In this document: positions 25,248-33,847 of the stretch, piece by piece
How the letters are laid out: each line of letters starts with the position of its first letter
Position numbering within the stretch: the stretch's first letter is position 1
Source of the DNA: Mesorhizobium sp. ES1-1
GTDB lineage: Bacteria > Pseudomonadota > Alphaproteobacteria > Rhizobiales > Rhizobiaceae
Length of the DNA: 64,000 bases
Direction: 5' to 3'
Assembly: GCF_020164785.1 (NCBI RefSeq)
Contig: NZ_JAIUGX010000004.1
Coordinates: forward strand, 124,001 to 188,000
The notes under the pieces: generated by a model
Told to the model about the DNA's origin: nothing
Seen by the model: the letters and a program-made list of their open reading frames with translations, nothing else
Database searches by the model: none
Translations under genes and position numbers: made by a program

Positions 25248-25895
25248 CTACAGGTCGCGCTTTTTCGACTGATGCAGAAGGATGGCCGCCTCTGTGCGGT
25301 TGCGAGCCTTGAGCTTGGTCATGACTTGCGTCATGTGATGTTTGACGGTCTTCTCCTGCAGACCAAGCTTGATCGCGACCTCCTTGTTGCTCAGCCCCTC
25401 GGCCACGATGTTGAGCACTTCGGCCTCGCGCTCCGACAATTGGCTGACAAGGTCGGTTTTTCCCTTGTTTTGATGCATCAGGTCCGTGAGCAGTCTCGCG
25501 GACAGTGTAGGCGATACGTAGCGCTCCCCGGCTGCGACGCCCCGCAGGATTTCGGCGAGGGTGTTGGCCCCGACACCTTTGACCACATAGCCGCGCACGC
25601 CGATTGCCAGCGCCCGCGCCACGTCCGCATCGACTTCCGATGCGGTCAAGACGACGATTTTCTGGGACGGGGCCTTTGCCAGAATCCTCGCGGCGGCTTC
25701 AAGCCCGCCGCCGGGCATGCTGATGTCGAGAAGGACGATGTCTTGCTCACCGCTGGCCGCGTGCGCCTCTGCTTCGGCTGCAGTGGCGCCTTGGCCTACA
25801 ATGAGGAAACCGCCGACCTCGGCGATGCTCCGGGAGACTCCTTCACGAAAAAGCGGATGGTCATCGAAGATGGCAATACGGACCGGACCGCTCAT
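25248..25895 (-). CDS. NarL/LuxR-type response regulator
   Basis: 215 residues. The receiver domain (VRIAIFDDHPLFREGVSRSI at the N-terminus, phospho-Asp in DIVLLDISMPGG, VVLTASEVD) is followed by a GerE/LuxR HTH (LSEREAEVLNIVAEGLSNKEVAIKLGLQEKTVKHHM). It should be phosphorylated by the histidine kinase whose gene ends four bases upstream. Its targets are unknown; the small exported proteins upstream and downstream are candidates by position only. Confidence 0.93.
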   Translation of the reverse strand: MSGPVRIAIFDDHPLFREGVSRSIAEVGGFLIVGQGATAAEAEAHAASGEQDIVLLDISMPGGGLEAAARILAKAPSQKIVVLTASEVDADVARALAIGVRGYVVKGVGANTLAEILRGVAAGERYVSPTLSARLLTDLMHQNKGKTDLVSQLSEREAEVLNIVAEGLSNKEVAIKLGLQEKTVKHHMTQVMTKLKARNRTEAAILLHQSKKRDL

Positions 25896-25899
25896 TGTC

Positions 25900-27378
25900 C
25901 TAACTCTCCAAAGGAAGGGCGATCGTCAAGGCCGTCCCCGCTGCGCTCGAAACCGTCTCAAAATGGCCTCCAATGCTTTCAATGCGTTCCCGAAGCCCAG
26001 CCAGTCCGAGCCCTTCGCGCGTCACGACCTTGAAGCCCGGCCCGTGATCGGTGACTTGCACCATTAATCTGCCGTCCTTGATCATGGCTTTCAGTGTTTG
26101 ATCCTTTCCCTTGCCGTGACGCCAGGCATTGTTCAGCCCTTCCTGGGCAAAGCGATAAATGCTGATTTTTTCAGATGTTCCGAGTTCCGGCAGATCAGGG
26201 GCAAGCTCGAGTTCGACGTCGGATGATGTTCTGCGTTCGTGCTCCGAGGCCGCCAGCTTCAATATCTCGGCGACCCCCGACGTTTCGATCTGAGGCAAGA
26301 CCAGGCCGTGGCAAATGGCGCGAATCTCGTGCAACGCATCGCCCAACGTATGATGAATGTTGGCGATTTCGGCCTGTCGCTCCGACGGGGGCGTGTCGGG
26401 GGCACACAGAAGCGGGCTGTCCAGTCGCAAAGCCGCTAAGGCGACGAGCTGGGCCGGACCATCGTGCAAATCCGCGCCAATGCGACGAAGATAGCGTTCG
26501 TTGAGGGCGGTGGCCCGGCCGGCGGCGCGCTGGACACGCTGCCGGAGCGCGGAATTCTGCGCCAGCAACTCCTGCAATTCGCGTAGCCGGCCCTCAAGGG
26601 AGGAGCGCTGGCTGACTATCGTGCGGCTTCCTTGCAGGACAATCGCGAACAACATGGCGAGCGCCGTGACAGTGGCTCCGGCCACGACGAGCGAGCTCCA
26701 CCACAAGGCGGACGCCAGCGTCGCCCGCAAGTCGTCGGCGACTTCGTAGAATTCGGAGACCGCAACGACTTCGCCGGACCAAGGTTCGCGAACCGGACTG
26801 TAGATTTCGAGCAAGGGCGACTTGGCGTCCCTTTGCTCTTCCTGCTCGGCGGGGTCCAGATTGTCGTATTCGGCTGCGACACTGCCGCCGAAGGCAGCAA
26901 TCAGGTTCTTGCTCGGCGTGAGCACCTTGCCGATCAGGGCACTGTCCGTCGCGTAGAGGATTTTGCCGTCTCGCCGCCAAAGTTTGAAAGAAGCCAATCT
27001 TTTGCCGAGCGCACCCTGGTCCAGGGTCTCGTCCAGGGCTTGCTTCACACCATCGGTCAGCTCGTTGCCGGTGCGCATGTCCGGCAAAAGAGGTGCGATC
27101 ACGCTGTCGACGTACAGAGCGGTTGTACCGGCGGCATTCTTGATGACGCCTTCTCGAATTTGCCATGTCACCCAAAGGCCGACGACTAGCATCAAGACGA
27201 CCAGGCCGAAGCCGCCAACAATCAGGAACTGCAGAGCTAGCGACAATTGCGCCCAGCGGCGCGAAAGTTCGGCCACGACCAGAGCAACGCGTGATCGCTT
27301 CTCACCTCTCGAAGCTGCCAATATGGTGTGGCTTCCTTGGTCGACCACCAGATCCGTCGCAAGAGGCGGCCGATTCAT
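25900..27378 (-). CDS. Membrane sensor histidine kinase (HisKA_3 type)
   Basis: About 492 residues. There are two membrane helices (about 47-70 and 225-250) around a periplasmic sensor domain of roughly 150 residues, then a coiled region, the HisKA_3 phospho-acceptor box IGADLHDGPAQLVALAAL, and an HATPase domain with N-box FAQEGLNNAWRHG and DHGPGFKV. It is the cognate partner of the response regulator four bases downstream. I start at the ATG 27376-27378; a TTG three codons earlier is possible. The signal sensed is not known; the gene is downstream of cysA but separated by a probable terminator. Confidence 0.92.
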   Translation of the reverse strand: MNRPPLATDLVVDQGSHTILAASRGEKRSRVALVVAELSRRWAQLSLALQFLIVGGFGLVVLMLVVGLWVTWQIREGVIKNAAGTTALYVDSVIAPLLPDMRTGNELTDGVKQALDETLDQGALGKRLASFKLWRRDGKILYATDSALIGKVLTPSKNLIAAFGGSVAAEYDNLDPAEQEEQRDAKSPLLEIYSPVREPWSGEVVAVSEFYEVADDLRATLASALWWSSLVVAGATVTALAMLFAIVLQGSRTIVSQRSSLEGRLRELQELLAQNSALRQRVQRAAGRATALNERYLRRIGADLHDGPAQLVALAALRLDSPLLCAPDTPPSERQAEIANIHHTLGDALHEIRAICHGLVLPQIETSGVAEILKLAASEHERRTSSDVELELAPDLPELGTSEKISIYRFAQEGLNNAWRHGKGKDQTLKAMIKDGRLMVQVTDHGPGFKVVTREGLGLAGLRERIESIGGHFETVSSAAGTALTIALPLES

Positions 27379-27533
27379 CTGGACCAAAACCGATGTGGAC
27401 AGTTATGCGCCTTCATCGTGCTCCAGCAACCCTCGCAGCCAGGCCAATAAAGGTTTGACATGATGCGCCTAACGCGCGAGCCCGGCAACGGTTCCAGGCG
27501 CGACTGCCGCTGGGGGCAGGGGCGAGGAAGAAA

Positions 27534-27551
27534 CGAACCAGAACTGGTTCG
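27534..27551 (-). terminator. Probable terminator of the sulfate operon
   Basis: Perfect 8-bp arms CGAACCAG (27534-27541) and CTGGTTCG (27544-27551) with a 2-base loop, 15 bases beyond the cysA stop. On the minus strand the stem is followed by TTTCTTCC, fitting a weak intrinsic terminator; an operator role is also possible. Confidence 0.55.
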
Positions 27552-27566
27552 AAGAGCCCTTCGGAA

Positions 27567-28607
27567 TCAAGCGGCCGGAAACAGTCTCCAGCGTCCGGGA
27601 CGGAATGCCACCCGGCTTTTCTGTGCGGCCGGATGGCCAACCGGAAGCTCGATCTCAACGCGCTGGCGCTGGCCGCCTATTTCGAGCTCCACACGTCTCG
27701 TGCCGGCGACGCGGCGGCTGGCAACGACCGTACCGGCGATGCAGCCGCTGCAGCCATCGAGAAGTTCCACATCATGCGGGCGGAAAAAGAGCGTGGCGTC
27801 GCCAGGGGGAGCATGGGGCGCAGACAGTCCGATTGGGCGGTCGGCCAGCCAGATTTCGCCATTCTCGACCTTCACCGGCAGCGAGCTCGACTCGCCGATG
27901 AAGCCGTATACGAAGGGCGAGTTAGGCGTGTCGTAAATGTCGTCGGCAGTGCCGACCTGTTCGATGCGGCCCTGGCTCATCACCACAACGCGGTCCGCAA
28001 GCTCCAGCGCCTCCTCCTGGTCGTGGGTGACGAAGACGGTGGTGTGGCCGGTGCGGTCATGGATCTCGCGCAGCCAGCGGCGCAGTTCGCGCCGCACCTG
28101 CGCGTCGAGCGCTCCAAAGGGTTCGTCGAGTAGCAGCACCTTGGGTTCGATCGCCATGGCGCGCGCCAGCGCCACGCGCTGGCGCTGGCCGCCCGAAAGT
28201 TGCGCGGGATAGCGTTTTTCGAGGCCTGACAGCTGCACGAGGTCGAGCAGTTCGGACGCGCGGCGGCGAATTTCCTGAGCCGGCGGGCGCGTCGCTCCAT
28301 GCCGGACTTTCAACCCGAAACCGATATTGTCAGCCACCGTCATGTGGCGAAACAGGGCATAATGCTGGAAGACGAAGCCGACATTGCGCTCCTGGATGGA
28401 TCTGTGGGAGGCGTCTTCGTCGCCGAAAAAGATCTTGCCGCGGGTCGGCCGCTCCAGTCCGGCGATGAGCCTGAGCAAAGTCGTCTTGCCGGAACCCGAA
28501 GGGCCAAGCAACGCGATCAGCTCGCCCGACTTGATGTCGAGCGACACGTCGTGCAGGGCCGGAAACCGGTCAAACTCCTTGCGCACGTTGGCAACGCGAA
28601 CTTCCAT
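27567..28607 (-). CDS. cysA: Sulfate/thiosulfate ABC transporter ATPase
   Basis: 346 residues. Walker [10 protein letters not shown] (about 35-43), Q-loop region [14 protein letters not shown], signature [15 protein letters not shown] and Walker [15 protein letters not shown] are followed by a TOBE-like C-terminal domain ([12 protein letters not shown]...). The sequence [22 protein letters not shown] is typical of CysA. It powers sulfate import by CysT/CysW and is the last gene of the operon, 12 bases after cysW. Confidence 0.95.
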   Translation of the reverse strand: MEVRVANVRKEFDRFPALHDVSLDIKSGELIALLGPSGSGKTTLLRLIAGLERPTRGKIFFGDEDASHRSIQERNVGFVFQHYALFRHMTVADNIGFGLKVRHGATRPPAQEIRRRASELLDLVQLSGLEKRYPAQLSGGQRQRVALARAMAIEPKVLLLDEPFGALDAQVRRELRRWLREIHDRTGHTTVFVTHDQEEALELADRVVVMSQGRIEQVGTADDIYDTPNSPFVYGFIGESSSLPVKVENGEIWLADRPIGLSAPHAPPGDATLFFRPHDVELLDGCSGCIAGTVVASRRVAGTRRVELEIGGQRQRVEIELPVGHPAAQKSRVAFRPGRWRLFPAA

Positions 28608-28619
28608 CGGCAGAACCTT

Positions 28620-29504
28620 CTAATGCCCGCGCGATGCGGCGATCTCGGCGCCGTAGCGCATCTCGAGAAGTGTTTTCAAGACCAGCGTGACGAGTGCCAG
28701 GCCAGCCAGCAATGAGGCGACGGCAAAGGCGCCGACGGCGTTGTACTCGTTATAGAGGATTTCGACATGCAGCGGCATGGTGTTGGTCAGGCCGCGTATA
28801 TGGCCGGAGACAACGGACACGGCACCGAATTCGCCCATGGCCCGTGCGTTGCACAGGAGAACGCCGTAGAGCAGTCCCCATTTGACGTTGGGCAGCGTCA
28901 CATACCAGAAGGTCTGCCAGCCATTGGCGCCGAGCGAAAGCGCCGCCTCCTCGTCGCCATTGCCCTGTTCCTGCATCAGCGGGATCAGTTCGCGCGCGAC
29001 GAAGGGGAAGGTGACGAAGACGGTGGCGAGCACGATGCCGGGCACCGCGAACAAGATCTGGATGCCATTCGCCTTCAGCCAGCCGCCGAGCAGGCCCTGC
29101 GCGCCGAAGAGAAGCACGTAGACAAGTCCCGATATCACGGGAGAGACCGAGAAGGGCAGATCGATCAGCGTGGTCAGGAACGCCTTCCCCTTGAATTCGA
29201 ACTTGGCGATCGCCCAGGCCGCCGAAATGCCGAAGACGACGTTGAGCGGCACGGAGATGGCCGCGACCAGCAGCGTCAACCGGATCGCCGAGCGAGTGTC
29301 GGAATCACTCAGCGCCTGCGTATAGGCGTCCAGGCCTTTTGCGAGGGCTTCATGAAAGACGATGATCAGCGGCAGCAGCAGGAAGATGCCGAGGAAGCCG
29401 AAGGCGATGGCCATCAGGACAGCCTGCGCGGGCCGGCTTTCGGTGACCGCTGCCGAACGGCTCTCATGATCTGGTGCCCAGGATTTGATCTCGGGGTCAG
29501 CCAT
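28620..29504 (-). CDS. cysW: Sulfate ABC transporter permease CysW
   Basis: 294 residues, six membrane helices, with the EAA loop [28 protein letters not shown] that docks on CysA (shortened here to key residues EEAA-LGANG). The start at 29504 ([15 protein letters not shown]) is taken because it overlaps the cysT stop by eight bases and matches CysW length; the longer frame adds a Cys/Ser/Arg-rich shadow. It forms the channel with CysT. Confidence 0.94.
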   Translation of the reverse strand: MADPEIKSWAPDHESRSAAVTESRPAQAVLMAIAFGFLGIFLLLPLIIVFHEALAKGLDAYTQALSDSDTRSAIRLTLLVAAISVPLNVVFGISAAWAIAKFEFKGKAFLTTLIDLPFSVSPVISGLVYVLLFGAQGLLGGWLKANGIQILFAVPGIVLATVFVTFPFVARELIPLMQEQGNGDEEAALSLGANGWQTFWYVTLPNVKWGLLYGVLLCNARAMGEFGAVSVVSGHIRGLTNTMPLHVEILYNEYNAVGAFAVASLLAGLALVTLVLKTLLEMRYGAEIAASRGH

Positions 29505-30348
29505 AGCGCTTGCGGCTCCATGACTGTGCAAGATTGATGATGAGCAGCATAACGAACGACAAAAGCAACATGATCGCCGCGATCGCGGTCGCCGCCGGGT
29601 AGTTGTATTCCTCAAGCCGGATAACGATCAAAAGCGGTGCGATCTCGGATTTGTAGGGAAGATTGCCGGCGATGAAGATGACCGATCCGTATTCGCCGAC
29701 GCCGCGCGCGAAGGCAAGCGCGAAGCCGGTGGTGATGGCCGGCGCCAGCCCCGGAAACAGTATGCGGGTGATGATCTGGAAGCGGCTGGCGCCCAGCGTG
29801 GCAGCTGCTTCCTCGACCTCGCGATCGATCTCTTCCATGATCGGCTGCACGGTGCGCACAACGAAGGGCAGGCCGATGAAGATCAGCGCGATGACGATGC
29901 CGAGCGGCGTGTAGGCGACCTTGATGCCGAGCGGCATCAGCAATTTGCCGATCCATCCGTTCGGCGCGTAGAGCGTGGTGAGCGCGATGCCCGCCACCGC
30001 CGTCGGCAGGGCAAAGGGAAGATCGACCATCGCGTCGACCACGCGCCGGCCGGGAAAGCGGTAACGCACCAGTACCCAGGCGACAAGAGTGCCGAAGACG
30101 ACGTTGACGGCGGCCGCCACGAAAGCGGTGCCGAAGCTGATTTCAAGCGCGTTGACGGTGCGGCGATCGGTGACGATCGACCAGAATTCGGGCCAGCCAA
30201 GGGCGGCCGAGCGCCAGACCAGTCCCGACAGAGGAATGAGGATTATCAGGGTGAGGTAGGCAAGCGAGAAGCCGAGCGTCAATCCGAAACCCGGAATGAC
30301 ACTCGGCTGCCTGAACCGCCACCCCGCTGGCGCGGGTGCTGTGGTCAT
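29497..30348 (-). CDS. cysT: Sulfate ABC transporter permease CysT
   Basis: 283 residues, six membrane helices. The N-terminus [18 protein letters not shown] and the cytoplasmic loop [20 protein letters not shown] are family hallmarks. It is followed by cysW with an 8-base overlap and preceded by the binding-protein gene (20-base gap). It imports sulfate and probably thiosulfate. Confidence 0.95.
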   Translation of the reverse strand: MTTAPAPAGWRFRQPSVIPGFGLTLGFSLAYLTLIILIPLSGLVWRSAALGWPEFWSIVTDRRTVNALEISFGTAFVAAAVNVVFGTLVAWVLVRYRFPGRRVVDAMVDLPFALPTAVAGIALTTLYAPNGWIGKLLMPLGIKVAYTPLGIVIALIFIGLPFVVRTVQPIMEEIDREVEEAAATLGASRFQIITRILFPGLAPAITTGFALAFARGVGEYGSVIFIAGNLPYKSEIAPLLIVIRLEEYNYPAATAIAAIMLLLSFVMLLIINLAQSWSRKRYG

Positions 30349-30368
30349 ATCGTCCTGATCTGTTTAGC

Positions 30369-31394
30369 TCACTGGGCCGGCTTGTAGATCTGGTCGAATA
30401 TACCACCGTCGCCGAAATGGTAAGGCTGTGCTTTCTTCCAGCCACCAAAAAGCGGATCGTCGATCGAGATCAGCTTGATGTCGGGCGTCTTCGGCATATC
30501 CGCCGGCGCCACGAGCTCGGGCTTGGCCGGTCGGTAGTGGTTCTTGGCGATGATCGTCTGGGCCTCCTTGGAATAGAGCCAGCCGAGATAGGCTTCCGCC
30601 ACCTTGCGCGTGCCCTTGGCATCGACATTGGCATCGACAACAGCCACCGGCGGCTCGGCCAGGATCGAAGTCGGCGGATAGACGATGTCGAAATTGTCGG
30701 CGCCGAACTCGTCGAGCGCGAGATACGCGTCGTTTTCCCAGCCGATGAGCACGTCGCCAATACCCTTTTGCGCGAACGTCACCGTCGAGCCGCGCGCCCC
30801 GGTGTCGAGCACGGGCGCATTGGCGTAGAGCTTGCCGACGAATTCCTTGTTCTTGGCTTCGTCGCCGCCGTCATTTGCATTGGCGTAGGCCCAGGCCGCC
30901 AGGTAGTTCCAGCGCGCGCCGCCGGAGGTCTTTGGGTTCGGCGTGATCACCTGGACGCCGTCCTTGACGAGGTCGCTCCAGTCATGGATGCCCTTCGGGT
31001 TCCCCTTGCGAACCAGGAAGATGATCGTCGATGTGTAAGGTGCTGAATTATTTTCGAATTTCTTGCGCCAGTCAGGATTGATCTTCTTCGACTTGGAGAC
31101 GATGGCGTTGATGTCGCCTTCGAGTGCCAGCGTCACGACATCGGCGTCGAGCCCATCGATCACGGCGCGCGCCTGGGCGCCCGATCCGCCATGCGACTGC
31201 TGAACGGTAACAGTCTCGCCGGTCTCCGCCTTCCAGTGCGCGACGAACGCCTCGTCATAGGCCTTGTAGAGTTCGCGCGTCGGATCATAGGACACGTTGA
31301 GGATGGTGGTGTCGGCAAACGCGAAACCGAGCGTACCAAACTGGACAGACGTTGCGACCAGCGCGCCCAGCAGTTTCTTGAAATGAGGTTGCAT
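30369..31394 (-). CDS. sbp: Sulfate ABC transporter periplasmic binding protein (operon copy)
   Basis: 341 residues of the Sbp/CysP family, paralogous to the protein at 21625-22611. The signal peptide is [20 protein letters not shown]... cut after AFA; then [55 protein letters not shown] and [23 protein letters not shown] precedes the ATG at 31394; an ATG four codons earlier is less likely. It is first in the sulfate operon. The two copies may differ in affinity or in sulfate versus thiosulfate preference. Confidence 0.95.
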   Translation of the reverse strand: MQPHFKKLLGALVATSVQFGTLGFAFADTTILNVSYDPTRELYKAYDEAFVAHWKAETGETVTVQQSHGGSGAQARAVIDGLDADVVTLALEGDINAIVSKSKKINPDWRKKFENNSAPYTSTIIFLVRKGNPKGIHDWSDLVKDGVQVITPNPKTSGGARWNYLAAWAYANANDGGDEAKNKEFVGKLYANAPVLDTGARGSTVTFAQKGIGDVLIGWENDAYLALDEFGADNFDIVYPPTSILAEPPVAVVDANVDAKGTRKVAEAYLGWLYSKEAQTIIAKNHYRPAKPELVAPADMPKTPDIKLISIDDPLFGGWKKAQPYHFGDGGIFDQIYKPAQ

Positions 31395-31480
31395 TCCCGC
31401 CTCCATTAATATGAAGCGAACTCTATCGAATTAATAGAATTTAGATGCAACGAATGTTGCATCTTTCACCCGACTGAAGA
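31395..31480 (-). promoter_or_regulatory. Promoter/operator region of the sulfate operon
   Basis: An AT-rich stretch upstream of sbp with two inverted repeats: CTAT...ATAG arms around 31422-31437, and a perfect 9-bp palindrome at 31443-31464 (AGATGCAAC-GAAT-GTTGCATCT). This is the best candidate for sulfur-dependent control; the Cys-rich Rrf2 protein or a CysB-like regulator could bind. Confidence 0.6.
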
Positions 31481-31598
31481 AAATGTTCAGCGAAAAATCG
31501 CCAATCCGAGAAATTTTTTCCTCAACCCGGCGCGCCGGTTGGCCGCCGGCCCCGCCAGGGGTTGACGACCCTCGCTCCCAGGCGGACGTCGGCTTCGC

Positions 31599-33689
31599 CT
31601 ACTCGACGAACACTTTCACGCTGGCCGCGCGCCCGGCAGCGTCGATGACGGTCAGCGTCGAATAGCCGGCGCCGTCCGGCATCCAGGTCGCGGTGCGGCG
31701 GCGGTCGATACCGGTCAGCGGCTTGCCGTTGGCCAGCCAGCGGAACGGCGCGCGGCCGCCTTGCAGCTTCAGCACCAGCGGCGATGCGTCGGCCGAATTG
31801 GTGGCGAGGTCGACGCGGGCGCCGTTGGGCGGAAAGATGATGGTGGGCGCGGGTTCGGTCGGCGCCGCCTGGACGAGGCCGTCGGCGCCCGCACCGAACC
31901 GGGCGAGCGTCACCGGCAAATCCTCGCGTTTGGGGGTGAACATGCCGGGTGGCTTGCCGGGCAGGGGGACGGCGGCCAAGCCCGATCGTGCGAAACCCTC
32001 GAACAGAACAGGGGCGGCCGAGACATAGCCGGAGAGACCGGGAACAGCGCCGGCATCGGGGCGGCCGACCCAGACGCCCAGCACGTAGCGTCCGTCGAAG
32101 CCGACCGACCAGGCGTCCCGATAGCCGTAGGAGGTACCGGTCTTGTAGGCGATGCCGCGCTGCAACGCGCCTTCGGGCGGTTTGACGCCCGACAATATGT
32201 CTGTGATCTGCCAGTTGGCCTGGCCATCGAGGATCGTGGTGCTCGCGCGCTCGGCGCCGGCCGGCTCGGTGCCGTCATGCAGCGCCTGCGTTTTGCCGCC
32301 ATTGGCGAGCCCTGTGTAGAGCTGGACAAGATCGCGCAGCGTGATGCCCACGCCGCCAAGCCCGATGGCGAGGCCGGGCGCTTCGTTGACCGGCAGCACT
32401 GGGTTCACGCCGGCCTGACGGAAACGCGCCATCAGCCGGGCGGGCCCGACCGCGTCGAGGACGCGGATGGCAGGCACGTTGAGCGACAATTGCAGCGCCT
32501 GGCGGACGCTGACATCACCTTGGTAGCCCATGTCGAAATTCTTCGGGCGATAGCCGGAGAAGTCGACCGGGCTGTCCTCGATCAGCATTTCCTGCGCCAC
32601 CAGCCCCTGCTCGAAGGCAAGGCCATAGATGAACGGCTTCAGCGTCGAGCCGGGCGAGCGGACGATTTTTGTCATGTCGATCCAGCCGGAGCGGCTGGCG
32701 TCGAAGAAATTGGCAGAGCCGACTTCCCCCAGAATGTCGCCGGTGCGGGAATCGGCCAGCACCATGGCGACCGAGAGGCGGGGCCCGAGCCTGGTGGCGG
32801 CATCGCGCGCCACCTGCTCCAGCCCTACCTGGACGCTCTTGCGGATCGTCAGTCGCAGCGGCTCGCCGGGCACGGCCCTGGGCAGCATCGCATAGGCAGC
32901 GTGAGCCGCCAGCGCCGGCAGGGTGCGACGCAGGCCGGAGACGTCATCCAGCGCGGCGCGGGCCGCCTCGCGTTCGCCAAGCAGGCCCGAAGACACCATG
33001 CGAGCCAACACCCGGTCCCGGGCGGCATGGGCAATCCCGAGATTGCGATCGGGCCGGCGCCTTTCCGGCAATTGGGGGAGGGCAACGAGCAGGGCGGCTT
33101 CGGAAACGGTAAGCCGCGCCGGTTCCTTGCCGAAATAGGCGAGCGTGGCGGCGCGGACGCCCTCCAGATTGCCGCCATAGGGCGCCAGCGTCAAATAGCG
33201 TTCGAGGATCTCGCGCTTAGATAGCCGCCGCTCGATCTGGATGGCGCGCAGCATCTGCTTGAGCTTGGAGCCGAGGCTGCGGCTCTCGCGTGGCTCGATC
33301 AGGCGGGCAAGCTGCATCGACAGCGTCGATCCGCCGGACACGATATGGCCGCTGGTGGCGAACTGGCCGGCGGCGCGCCCCAGCGCCAGGAGGTCGACGC
33401 CTTCATGGTCCCAGAAGCGCTTGTCCTCATAGGTGACGAGCATGTCGACGAATTGCTTGTCGACCTGGTCTAGCCGGGTTTTCAACCGCCAGTACCCGTC
33501 CGGCGTGGCGAAGGCGCGCAGCAGCTGGCCGTCGCGGTCCTGGATTTCGGTGGAGACCGTGAGTTCGGCTGGAAGGGGAGGTGGGAAGGCGCGGTCGAGC
33601 TCCCACAGGGAGGCGGCCGCGATTGCCGTAAACGAAACGAGGGAAAGGCCGGCAATAGCCGCCCGGCGAAGGACTCTTCTTGAAAGCAT
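31599..33689 (-). CDS. pbpC: Penicillin-binding protein 1C
   Basis: 696 residues, bifunctional class A PBP. An N-terminal membrane anchor (about 10-30) leads to the GT51 glycosyltransferase (VTYEDKRFWDHEGVDLLALG, GGSTLSMQLARL), then the transpeptidase with SxxK in SPGSTLKPFIYGL, SxN in LQLSLNVPAIRV and KTG in YKTGTSYGYRDAW, and a C-terminal BiPBP_C domain. It polymerises and cross-links peptidoglycan. The start is the ATG at 33687-33689; a GTG five codons earlier would lie inside the palindromic repeat. It is downstream of the alpha-2-macroglobulin gene on the same strand, the usual yfhM-pbpC pairing. Confidence 0.94.
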   Translation of the reverse strand: MLSRRVLRRAAIAGLSLVSFTAIAAASLWELDRAFPPPLPAELTVSTEIQDRDGQLLRAFATPDGYWRLKTRLDQVDKQFVDMLVTYEDKRFWDHEGVDLLALGRAAGQFATSGHIVSGGSTLSMQLARLIEPRESRSLGSKLKQMLRAIQIERRLSKREILERYLTLAPYGGNLEGVRAATLAYFGKEPARLTVSEAALLVALPQLPERRRPDRNLGIAHAARDRVLARMVSSGLLGEREAARAALDDVSGLRRTLPALAAHAAYAMLPRAVPGEPLRLTIRKSVQVGLEQVARDAATRLGPRLSVAMVLADSRTGDILGEVGSANFFDASRSGWIDMTKIVRSPGSTLKPFIYGLAFEQGLVAQEMLIEDSPVDFSGYRPKNFDMGYQGDVSVRQALQLSLNVPAIRVLDAVGPARLMARFRQAGVNPVLPVNEAPGLAIGLGGVGITLRDLVQLYTGLANGGKTQALHDGTEPAGAERASTTILDGQANWQITDILSGVKPPEGALQRGIAYKTGTSYGYRDAWSVGFDGRYVLGVWVGRPDAGAVPGLSGYVSAAPVLFEGFARSGLAAVPLPGKPPGMFTPKREDLPVTLARFGAGADGLVQAAPTEPAPTIIFPPNGARVDLATNSADASPLVLKLQGGRAPFRWLANGKPLTGIDRRRTATWMPDGAGYSTLTVIDAAGRAASVKVFVE

Positions 33690-33818
33690 GGCGCCGCCCC
33701 TCACCCTTACCCTCTCCCCGTGAAGAACGGGGAGAGGGGGATGCCAATGTTGGAGCTCGACCCTTCTCCCCGTTTTCCACGGGGAGAAGGTGCCGGCAGG
33801 CGGATGAGGGGCAGCGCC
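33690..33818. repeat. RIME-like palindromic intergenic element (element A)
   Basis: Two hairpins with 12-bp perfect arms (33710-33738: CCCTCTCCCCGT/ACGGGGAGAGGG; 33762-33790: CCTTCTCCCCGT/ACGGGGAGAAGG) face each other. Each has an outward tail; the outer ends (GGCGCCGCCCCTCA and TGAGGGGCAGCGCC) are themselves inverted copies with one mismatch. This matches the Rhizobium-specific intergenic mosaic element style. It sits between pbpC and the alpha-2-macroglobulin gene. Confidence 0.8.
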
Positions 33819-33847
33819 ATCGTCCTGTCCATCGTCATCATAGCCCC

